A stretch of DNA of 64,000 nt from positions 17,098 to 81,097 of the forward strand of contig JAOXFI010000021.1 in NCBI GenBank assembly GCA_029232285.1, in the 5' to 3' direction. Within the stretch, counting starts at the first letter, position 1; every line of letters starts with the position of its first letter. Under the pieces are notes generated by a model, which had not been told where the DNA came from, made no database searches, and was given only the letters and a program-made list of their open reading frames with translations. Source of the stretch: Agmasoma carcini (nom. nud.) (lineage: Eukaryota; Microsporidia; Thelohaniidae). The position numbers and the translations under genes were made by a program. Below, piece after piece: positions 56,780 to 64,000 of this stretch.

Positions 56780-57440
56780 TCATTATAACAGCAAAAAAGG
56801 TTTCAAACCCTTGGCTAAGTGTTTAGAATTGTTATAGCTTAATACAACTCTATTAAGATAATTAAAAATCTCAATTATTATTCCTTTTCTTAACCTTGAT
56901 TTTAAAGTTCGATTAAATCTGTAATCTGTGAATGATAAAGCCTTATTCTATTAATATAAAAACAGATCAATATTGTATCTACTTCATTGTTTATAAACTC
57001 TCCACCATTATCACTATGTAGATTATAAAAATTCCTTCTTGATAAATCATTTTTAGTAAAACACTTAAAAATAATTCTGTTTTTTCTTTTGTTTAAAATC
57101 TTTATACAAATTTAGTAAAAGAGTCTATATATATAAATATATATCTGTACCCGTTGTTGAACCCGTGATACGCAGTTAAAATAATAGTTACAACAAGTCT
57201 TTATCAAAATAGTTACAACAAGTCTTTCTCTTGGAAAACTTGATTGGCTGTTATTCTGTTAGAAATGCCTCTAATTCTAATATAATCATGGTTGTGAAAT
57301 ATATTGAGTATTTCTTCAATTATATTTTCGTCTAAGTTTATCTTTGTGGTAAATGAATTTTTTTGATTGTTTTCAAAATTTTTTTTCCATCTTTTACTTA
57401 AGCCTTTTTGTAATAAAATATCTTACTATATCATTCTGTT
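56780..57440 (-). pseudogene. DDE integrase relic (second copy type)
   Basis: The reverse strand from about 57165 downward reads NNGYRYIFIYIDSFTKFV, matching the first-Asp block of rve integrases (Y-I-D-x-F-T-K-F). Then TKEKTELFLSVLLKMIY appears, and LHSDNGGEFINNEVD (about 57005-57045), the H-S-D-N-G-G-E-F block with the second Asp. LYHSQ (about 56930) stands where Y-H-P-Q is expected. Stops and frame changes show it is dead. About 57180-57225 holds a 24-base direct duplication (GACTTGTTGTAACTATT). The wording differs from the relic at 12470, so it is a separate element. It lies inside the secreted-family array, between members B and C. Confidence 0.8.
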
Positions 57441-57527
57441 CTTCAGTATTTTTATAAATAATTATATTAATATAAGAACATTAACACTATAAATTCTTGT
57501 ATCATGGCAACATGTTTAACCATAACT
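57441..57527. other. Short spacer
   Basis: Nothing recognised. Confidence 0.3.
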
Positions 57528-57775
57528 TGATATGACTGACCATCCTGATTATGACTGACCATGTCTTCCATGTCTGACCATCTGACCATCCTGACAATCC
57601 TGACCATCCTGACCATCTGACCATCTGATCATGACTAACCATAACTATATAACTGATCATGTCTGATCATGACTATATGACTGACCATGTCTGATCATGA
57701 CTAACCATAACTATATGACTGACCATGTCTTCCATGTCTGATCATGACTATATGACTGACCATGACTATCTAACC
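57528..57775. repeat. Minisatellite of ATGACTGACCATG / CTGACCATC units
   Basis: Mixed CTGACCATCCTGACAATC, CTGATCATGACTAACCATAA and ACTATATGACTGACCATGT steps. It ends about 40 bases before the stop of member C. Confidence 0.93.
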
Positions 57776-57812
57776 TTAATATTATATAAGAATACACTAA
57801 ACTATAATTTAT

Positions 57813-58754
57813 TTATATCAAATCAAATATTTTTGCACCTAAAATTACATTACCACTAAAGTAAGATAATCCAAGGAAGGCTTGTAAGGGTGTTGGTGGT
57901 TGTATAAACTTTCTAAGAAGAATACCTGTATCTCTTTCATATATTAAACGTAAATAACGCCTGTAATTACTTTTTGTAACCTTTGTTAATTTGTTTAAAT
58001 GTTCATCAGATAAATCCTCTGGGTTGTATTGCTTTGGTACTTTTATTATTGATAATCTTGTTTTTAAAGGATTAACACTACAAAATTCTATAACTTTACC
58101 AACATCTGATAATTTTGAACCAGGTGCACCGGATAGAAATTTACCAAATCTTATTCTCTCTCCATTTTCTACTACATTTTGCTTTTTATCTTTTCTAAAA
58201 ATACTTTTAAACCTTTTTTTTGATGTCTTCTTAGTTTTTATTTCTTCTTGTTGTTTTACAAGATCATCTAAAGCTTTCATCACATCATCCATATCAAAGT
58301 TATTTTCTGATGGTGGGTTACTTCTTAAAGCATCTTTTTTATTATTATTAATTAATTTGATTAAAAGATCAATAACTTCTGAATTATTTAACTCATATTC
58401 AACACTAGATAAAGAGGTGTCAAATTCAAAAAGAGTGTTAAATTCTGTTATATGATCAAGTAATTCATTTGTAATATTTTTTATATTATTATATTTACAA
58501 AATATATTAAGGCCCTCTTCAAAAACTTTAATATCAGATGATAAAGAACTGTTAGTAGTATTTCCTTTTGTAGTAAAATTTAATAATGAGCCATCAAATT
58601 GACCAATAATTTCAATACCGTTAGATTTTAATATATTTTGTATTGATTTTAATTCATCTGTATTTCTATAAGTTGTTAACTTTTCTGAACTAAATATTAT
58701 ATTTTGATCACTGCATGAGATTTTGTTTAAATATGTAAACACTGCAAGAAACAT
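57813..58754 (-). CDS. Paralogous secreted/membrane family, member C
   Basis: 313 residues. Signal sequence MFLAVFTYLNKISC. The N-terminal domain NIIFSSEKLTTYRNTDELKS parallels member B, and IEIIGQFDGSLLNFTTKG parallels its AIVSGEIIDSKLIFSSQ. The middle is helical with a Lys-rich patch (KTKKTSKKRFKSIFRKDKKQ, about 188-207). The C-terminal domain follows: IRFGKFLSGAPGSKLSDVGK, then RLSIIKVPKQYNPEDLSDEH, then SNYRRYLRLIYERDTGILLR and KFIQPPTPLQAFLG, and a hydrophobic end LSYFSGNVILGAKIFDL. B and C share spacing and wording across the whole length and are the closest pair. The start context in sense is TTTAACTTTCAATG, almost identical to member B. Unknown family. Confidence 0.8.
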   Translation of the reverse strand: MFLAVFTYLNKISCSDQNIIFSSEKLTTYRNTDELKSIQNILKSNGIEIIGQFDGSLLNFTTKGNTTNSSLSSDIKVFEEGLNIFCKYNNIKNITNELLDHITEFNTLFEFDTSLSSVEYELNNSEVIDLLIKLINNNKKDALRSNPPSENNFDMDDVMKALDDLVKQQEEIKTKKTSKKRFKSIFRKDKKQNVVENGERIRFGKFLSGAPGSKLSDVGKVIEFCSVNPLKTRLSIIKVPKQYNPEDLSDEHLNKLTKVTKSNYRRYLRLIYERDTGILLRKFIQPPTPLQAFLGLSYFSGNVILGAKIFDLI

Positions 58755-58796
58755 TGAAAGTTAAATTTTTTTTTTCTTAAATACTTAAAATTATAC

Positions 58797-59050
58797 ATAT
58801 TTATTATTTGATATATCTAATTGATAATTGATATTAGACAAATAGATAATTTAATAATTGATATTAATAATTTTATTTTTGATATTAACAATTTGATATT
58901 TGACAAATAAATATTTTGATGTTTGATATTAATAATTTGATATTTGACAAATAAATATTTTGATATTTGATAAATAAATAATTTGATGTTTGATATTAAT
59001 AATTTGATTTTTGATACTAATAATTTAATTTTTGATAATTGATAAATAAA
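58797..59050. repeat. Tandem repeat of TTTGATATTAATAATTTGAT units
   Basis: Steps of GATATTTGACAAATAAATATT and GATATTAATAATTTGAT; A/T only apart from the G of GAT and the C of GACAA. Confidence 0.88.
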
Positions 59051-59514
59051 TATTTAGGTATGAACCATTATATACATTAAACAACTAATATAAAAATAAA
59101 TATAACATTGTTATTAGATAAATAGTATATTTATAGTTGAACCACATCCTATATTTTAACATAGGAAATGGTGAAAAAATATAATTTTTTATTAAAGCAA
59201 AATAAATAACTATTGTTATTTATTTCTTAATTTTTATATTTTAATATTATTGTGGGTAAAGGTTGGTATTTACACTATTTATGGTCTTAACCATTAAACT
59301 CAGGTTAGGAGAATTCATCAAAGACTTAACAATTGATATTTAACCATCACACCTTATAATATTTTTATATTAGCAGTTAAATTATGTATTTGATCTGATT
59401 TTGAGTATAATTTTTATAAATGATTATCAATATATTAATTTATTTGATACTTTTCTATATGTTTAATATCAATTATTATAATAAAATAACTAATTTATTT
59501 GACAATCTACTTTA
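59051..59514. other. AT-rich spacer
   Basis: No gene or RNA recognised. Confidence 0.4.
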
Positions 59515-59665
59515 TATGAGGCTACATGTGACCATGATAGTTTGACCATGTTTGACCATGATAGTGTGACCATGATGGTGTGATAATGTGACTATATGTC
59601 TATGATGGTGTGACTATCTCTGGATATATGTGACTATACCTGATCATGTGACTAACAGCCATAAC
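59515..59665. repeat. Minisatellite of GTGACCATGATAGT units
   Basis: The same lexicon as 22530-22985 (GTGACTATA, CTCTGGATATATGTGACTA), including the CTCTGG interruption. Confidence 0.88.
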
Positions 59666-59734
59666 ATAATAATCTGACTAACCCAAATACATTATAAAAA
59701 TATTTTAGTTAAATTTCAACTTAAAAAAATAAAT

Positions 59735-60367
59735 TTATTTCTTATTTTTAGGATTATTTTCTGAGTATGTCATTGAATTAAGCGTAACACTTAATTTTCT
59801 TAATTTTTCACTTCTATTACGACAAGTATCTGCTTCGTCTACCAAACGACCATCCTTTACAGTTATAGCGCTAAGACTTTTTCTTCGTGCAGAAATATTT
59901 TTTAAATTCGATTTAAGAGGGGTTTTCTTATTATTTTTTGACTCCTTATGTGATAATAAACTTAGAGTTTCTTTTACAAAACCCAAACTATCTATGAAAG
60001 CTTTTTTTAATACATTGTTAATTTTTTTTTTCATTTCGTCTCGATTCGTAGTCAAATTTTTTGTCAAGGTGCAATAATCAATACATTGTTTAGAAATATA
60101 TGAAAATCTAAAATCATTAAATTTCTTGTCAGTGCCTTCTTCTGCTTGAGTTGTTGATTCATTGATAAATGACCTAACATTAATAACTTTATGGCCATAA
60201 TTGAACGTTATTTGTTTATCTACTGATTTGAACCAGTCCGATATTTCTTTTAACTTTTCTTGATCATCCTCAAAAGATATTAAATCGTATGTTGAGTAAA
60301 ATGGTAAATCTTCTTTATCATTAGCACAATTTACTTGACTTAACATTGATAGTGTTGAATACAACAT
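59735..60367 (-). CDS. Paralogous secreted family, truncated member D
   Basis: 210 residues, shorter than its relatives. It has a weak signal sequence (MLYSTLSMLSQVNC); an alternative start at the second Met lies in a TCAATG context like that of B and C. The N-terminal domain is recognisable: LPFYSTYDLISFEDDQEKLK (about 22-41) parallels FSTDELSSYGESYKLK of member B, and WFKSVDKQITFNYGHKV parallels the WFKRNKAIVSGEIIDSK region. The C-terminal half is a basic, Lys/Ser-rich region (KTPLKSNLKNISARRKSLSA) without the conserved C-terminal domain or the hydrophobic end, so it may be fully secreted. Whether D is a derived truncation or an independent soluble form cannot be decided. Confidence 0.65.
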   Translation of the reverse strand: MLYSTLSMLSQVNCANDKEDLPFYSTYDLISFEDDQEKLKEISDWFKSVDKQITFNYGHKVINVRSFINESTTQAEEGTDKKFNDFRFSYISKQCIDYCTLTKNLTTNRDEMKKKINNVLKKAFIDSLGFVKETLSLLSHKESKNNKKTPLKSNLKNISARRKSLSAITVKDGRLVDEADTCRNRSEKLRKLSVTLNSMTYSENNPKNKK

Positions 60368-60572
60368 AATTTATTTATTTATTTTTCTTTATATATTTGC
60401 TTTATCAGTAAAATAAATTTAAGTTTAATCATTATAAACATATCAGAAATTTGCTAAAAGGTTCGTATTCAATTATTAATAGATAAATCTTGTATAAATA
60501 CGTTAATTTTTATGTATTTAACAAAAAATAAATATCATGATTTTATTTTTTTATTTTTTTTAAAAACCCATT
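60368..60572. other. AT-rich spacer
   Basis: Between divergent genes; nothing recognised. Confidence 0.3.
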
Positions 60573-60750
60573 ATTTATCTTATAAGTTATCTTATAAGTT
60601 ATATTGTAAGTTATATTGTAAGTTATATTGTAAATTATATTTATATAACTATTATTTCATATTATATATTTATATAGCTATCTATTACTTAAATATCATA
60701 TATTATACATTTATATAGCTATCTATTACTTAAATATCATATATTATATA
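60573..60750. repeat. Two short AT tandem repeats
   Basis: First about five copies of TTATAAGTTATCT / TTGTAAGTTATA (60573-60641). Then two 45-base copies with TTATATAGCTATCTATTACT, TAAATATCATATATTATA (60662-60750). Confidence 0.85.
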
Positions 60751-60805
60751 TTTTATATAAAATTTTTAAATACATATTTAAATTTTTTTAAAAAATTTGT
60801 ACCAA

Positions 60806-62203
60806 ATGGTTCTCAAAACCAGAAAGGAAATTGAGAAAGCCATACAAGAGTTAAAGGATGACTCTCCATCTATTTTACACCTGTATGAGTCTACAATGAT
60901 GTATCCTGATCTATTTATATCATATTTACTACACAACGACTCTTCTATTGTTCCAATCCTCGCTCTAACAAGAAACTTCAATGATTTTATTAAGATACAC
61001 AAGCTTATAGAGAAATACTATAGAACTGCAGTCCCTGAAAATATCCTGGAATGGTATTTCTACTTTTTAAACAATGAAACTATAATGGATTACGAGCGTT
61101 ATCAGGTCGTTCACTCCCTAAGCATCTTTAAAAACATCCCTCCAAGGTTCTACGAGTCAATATTGGTCAATTTATCTTCATTTTTCTTAAAATCTCAGAA
61201 TTACTTCTCTTTTTTAAATGCTCAGTATTTCTTATCTAAGATAAAAAAAATTAAGCTAAACAAATATGAATTTGAGTTTTATAAAAAAGTCATAAAATTT
61301 AAAAATGAAGGAAAAAAGTACCAAAGCTTGTTTTGTGGCTTGAAAATGGTCAATATTGATCACATGCAAGTGGATTTAGAAGAATTTGATGTCAGCTTAG
61401 ATAATAACTGGGCTAAGGTCATAGATCAACAGAAGGTTGATTTTTCAGAGGATTTTATAATTTTTTTAAGAAAGAATAATTTTAATTATGAGATTGTTGA
61501 TGATAAAATAGTCATTGGAGAGTGTAGGAATGTTGGCTTAGGACAGAAAGTCACAGATACGATCAATTCATATATTGTTAATGAGCCATTTATTAAGGTT
61601 AAGCCTAAGACTAAGAAAGAAGATAAAGAAGTAGTAATAGAAGAAGAGACTCAACCTACAATTGTTAATCAATCCAAGACTAAAAAGTTTAAAAACAAAT
61701 TCACACTTGAATTTAAACGATTTAAGAAGAAATATGAAATGTTTACCCCTGAGATCACTGATGATACCTATGATATTCGTAATTCTAACCGTAGAGATTT
61801 ATTTGAGTCATGTCAAGCACAAGATTCTATAGATAAGAAGTTATTGAGTGATAATAAGGAAGCCATTGATGAATTAATTGTAGAATTAGACAATAATATA
61901 GCAGAAGAGAGGAGAAGAATTAGATTAGAAGAAGAAAGAAGGATTAAAGAAGAAATTGAAAAGGAAAAGGAGAGGAAGAAATCACTTAGTTGGGATTTTG
62001 CTAGGAAAAAGTTAGCTGAAGAAGATAAACAAAAGGTTCAGTCAAAGTATGTAGCACCTGTTTTCACTTCATCAATTGAAGATACTAAAAAATATGTCCC
62101 ACCTGTTTTTACAAAGAATGTTGGTAATTCTGATGAAGATTCAGATTCTAAGAAGCAGGAAGGATTGTCTAAAAAGTATGTTCCACCTAATTTGAGAAAA
62201 TAA
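60806..62203 (+). CDS. Coiled-coil protein with repeated YVPP motif, possibly eIF3a-like
   Basis: 465 residues from the ATG at 60806; the frame can be read from a TTG three codons upstream, but that is not a plausible start. The AAAAAATTTGTACCAA context favours the ATG. Residues 1-180 are helical and may be a PCI-like or HEAT-like region. About 360-410 is a charged coiled coil (ERRRIRLEEERRIKEEIEKE). The C-terminus has three diverged copies of a K-Y-V-x-P motif: SKYVAPVFTSS, KKYVPPVFTKN and KKYVPPNLRK. A charged coiled coil followed by such tails recalls fungal eIF3 subunit a, but the link is weak. Cytosolic, by absence of signals. It is certainly a real gene; the function is unproven. Confidence 0.75.
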   Translation: MVLKTRKEIEKAIQELKDDSPSILHLYESTMMYPDLFISYLLHNDSSIVPILALTRNFNDFIKIHKLIEKYYRTAVPENILEWYFYFLNNETIMDYERYQVVHSLSIFKNIPPRFYESILVNLSSFFLKSQNYFSFLNAQYFLSKIKKIKLNKYEFEFYKKVIKFKNEGKKYQSLFCGLKMVNIDHMQVDLEEFDVSLDNNWAKVIDQQKVDFSEDFIIFLRKNNFNYEIVDDKIVIGECRNVGLGQKVTDTINSYIVNEPFIKVKPKTKKEDKEVVIEEETQPTIVNQSKTKKFKNKFTLEFKRFKKKYEMFTPEITDDTYDIRNSNRRDLFESCQAQDSIDKKLLSDNKEAIDELIVELDNNIAEERRRIRLEEERRIKEEIEKEKERKKSLSWDFARKKLAEEDKQKVQSKYVAPVFTSSIEDTKKYVPPVFTKNVGNSDEDSDSKKQEGLSKKYVPPNLRK

Positions 62204-62497
62204 AAATTATTTAAAGAAATTTGTTAGAAAATTATTTATATGTAAATATGTAAGATAATGTTTGATTAGGCATGAAAAAGTAGTAAATAGTGTAGTTATT
62301 GTGACATAATATAGAATATAACATTGATGTTTGATATAATTGATATATTTTATAGAAAAATTATTGTGATTGATAATAATTTTATCATATTGAAAATTGT
62401 TGAAACATTGCAAATAATAACAACAATATAAATCATGATGTAAGATAAATAAGTTATAAGTTATGGTAGGGTTAGATTAGTGTTAATTAGGCTAGGG
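62204..62497. other. AT-rich spacer
   Basis: Nothing recognised. Confidence 0.35.
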
Positions 62498-62760
62498 TAG
62501 ATAGTTAGATGATCATGATCAGACATGGTTAGATATGGTTAGATATAGTCAGATATGGTTAGATATGGTTAGATATAGTTAGATATGGTTAGATATAGTC
62601 AGATATGGTTAGATGGGCAGATAATAGGATAGTCAGATATGGTTAGATATGGTTAGATATGGTTAGATATGGTTAGATATAGTCAGATATGGTTAGATGG
62701 GCAGATAATAGGATAGTCAGATGAACAAATATGGTCAGGCATGATCAGATATGGTCAAAT
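62498..62760. repeat. Minisatellite of AGATATGGTT units with a higher-order unit
   Basis: 10-bp AGATATGGTT and AGATATAGTC steps. A longer block GATGGGCAGATAATAGGATA occurs twice (near 62612 and 62696), showing higher-order amplification. Confidence 0.94.
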
Positions 62761-62928
62761 TAACCATGTCAAGGTTAGTTACATACTTTATCAGGTTATA
62801 TGCCTGATAATTAGATTATATCATTTGATGTACACATTACATCTGCATCTACTTCAATATCTGCTTAAGATCACTTGATCAACATCCTAAATTTTATATC
62901 AATAAAAATATAAAATTAAAATATTAAT

Positions 62929-63543
62929 TTAATCTTCTTTATTATTATTTTGAACACCAAAGTCGTGCCTTCCTAAATATTTCTGTCCATTCTTCATTGC
63001 ATAGAATCCAACTGTTCCAAATACCACCAATAACAATAAAAGCAATATAAATTCTACGTGTCTCTTCCTTTTAACAATATTTTTGCTTTCATTTGGCTTG
63101 AATTGAAAATTAACAGATAAAGCATCAAGAGCATCCTCTTGATAGAACAATTTAGATCTAAATATGTTACTTTCTAAGAAACTTACGTGATTACCAACAT
63201 ATTCAGCCCTTAATGGTGTTTCACTGTCATATCTTAGTCTAAAGAAGTTGATTTCTGTTATTTCTGTGTTGTTTAGTGGATCTTTCCAATTCTTAATTCT
63301 AATTTTTCTCCCTTCTCCAGATATAACCATTTCAAAAATATATTTACATAACTGCTTAGCATCGTAGCAAAAGAAATTTCTTTTTTCATTTGAGGTGATT
63401 AAGATACGAGCTATGTAGTAGTCTTGACCCTTTGCATGAGACTCATAGATTAGTTCTGAGAAAGGTTTTTGAGAGAAAGCTTCCTTCTTAGAGGCATCTA
63501 AGGCGCATCTTGTAGATCCTGAGCGCTCTAAAACATAAACCAT
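62929..63543 (-). CDS. Hypothetical single-pass membrane protein
   Basis: A 204-residue frame, not recognised. Residues 1-160 are a soluble, mixed alpha/beta domain with several aromatic residues (YYIARILITSNEKRNFFCYD, LRYDSETPLRAEYVGNHVS). A basic stretch KRKRH (about 165-169) is followed by one hydrophobic span (FILLLLLLVVFGTVGFYAM, about 172-190) and a short polar tail. There is no N-terminal signal peptide, so a C-terminal anchor with the large domain in the cytosol is likely. A SNARE-like or longin-type fold was considered, but no heptad helix precedes the anchor. The gene converges with the YVPP gene across a minisatellite. Confidence 0.7.
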   Translation of the reverse strand: MVYVLERSGSTRCALDASKKEAFSQKPFSELIYESHAKGQDYYIARILITSNEKRNFFCYDAKQLCKYIFEMVISGEGRKIRIKNWKDPLNNTEITEINFFRLRYDSETPLRAEYVGNHVSFLESNIFRSKLFYQEDALDALSVNFQFKPNESKNIVKRKRHVEFILLLLLLVVFGTVGFYAMKNGQKYLGRHDFGVQNNNKED

Positions 63544-63746
63544 AAAAATATTTTGTTGTGTAGAATTTATCAGAAATTTGAAACATGTTTCAGATTTACA
63601 TAAAGTTGATTTGACAATTAAATTTATAATTGGTCGTATAATGTAATTTGACTGGTTGTATGACTTAAGTTATGTATTTAAAACATGTTTTATTTAATGG
63701 GATTGTTTTTAAGTAGATTTATCAGTTTTAGAAATATTACTATAAA
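63544..63746. other. AT-rich spacer
   Basis: Upstream region of the membrane protein gene; nothing recognised. Confidence 0.3.
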
Positions 63747-64000
63747 ATATTTGACTAACTAACTAACCAAATATTTGACTAACTAACTAACTAACCAAAT
63801 ATTTGACTAACTAACTAACCAAATATCTGACTAACTAACTAACCAAATATCTGACTAACTAACTAACCAAATATCTGACTAACTAACTAACCAAATATCT
63901 GACTAACTAACTAACCAAATATCTGACTAACTAACTAACCAAATATCTGACTAACTAACTAACCAAATATCTGACTAACTAACTAACCAAATATCTGACT
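63747..64000. repeat. 24-bp minisatellite CTGACTAACTAACTAACC-AAATAT, open at window end
   Basis: About ten copies. The first two or three carry TTTGACT where later ones have TCTGACT, and the third has an extra CTAA. The later copies are identical and run off the end of the window, so the array is longer than seen. Confidence 0.96.

Noticed and set aside
60512..60718. 68-residue frame with repeated SYKLYCKLY
   Set aside because: It translates the TTGTAAGTTATA tandem repeat; no gene evidence.

Overview
The window reads as a nuclear segment of a microsporidian genome. It is very AT-rich. Its genes are single-exon with no visible introns. The eukaryotic genes are shortened (Sly1 homologue about 497 aa, Rad4 homologue 397 aa, kleisin 263 aa), and several start codons follow an AAATTT plus CCC-like signal directly, as described for microsporidia. 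Gene density is low for the phylum. Most spacers are filled with minisatellites and transposon debris, so an expanded-genome microsporidian is likely. I cannot name the species.

Layout. 1-7.4 kb: 5'-truncated PI4-kinase, an unknown, TFIIIB Bdp1, 14-3-3, a Swi3/Rsc8-type SWIRM-SANT protein and NAD kinase. 7.8-16 kb: two MscS-type channel paralogues flanking about 5 kb that holds a 5S rRNA gene, a Tc1/mariner relic, an integrase relic and an 83-bp triplication. 16.1-25 kb: a MITE-like inverted repeat, a CAP/SCP-domain protein, an unknown, a Kin1/MARK kinase and a helical-repeat protein. 25.5-33.4 kb: ribosomal uL30, an Sfp1-like zinc-finger protein, ubiquitin-activating enzyme E1, ribosomal uL3 and casein kinase 1. 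33.4-38.4 kb: gene-poor, with long CTAA tracts and a Merlin transposase relic. 38.4-50 kb: a USP-type peptidase with a predicted signal peptide, Sly1, a Rad21-type kleisin, haspin, an unknown, a SNARE, a small membrane protein and Rad4/XPC.

51-60.4 kb is an accessory, host-interaction-like region. It has a ricin-B-like beta-trefoil protein with a signal peptide and an acidic tail, then four same-strand members of an apparently undescribed family (about 810-1010 bp genes; the fourth lacks the shared C-terminus). The members have N-terminal signal sequences, and three share a basic C-terminal domain and hydrophobic tail. They are separated by minisatellites and a second integrase relic. 60.8-64 kb: a coiled-coil protein with a repeated YVPP motif (possibly eIF3a-like), a single-pass membrane protein and a 24-bp minisatellite running off the window edge.

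The core genes cover translation, ubiquitin activation, vesicle fusion, chromosome segregation and lipid/kinase signalling. The predicted secreted set (CAP, USP, beta-trefoil and the four-member family) is what one would expect to vary with the host. Four start codons were moved to the first in-frame ATG: 6697, 33356, 46564 and 60806. One more (54047) was chosen from signal peptide and start context.
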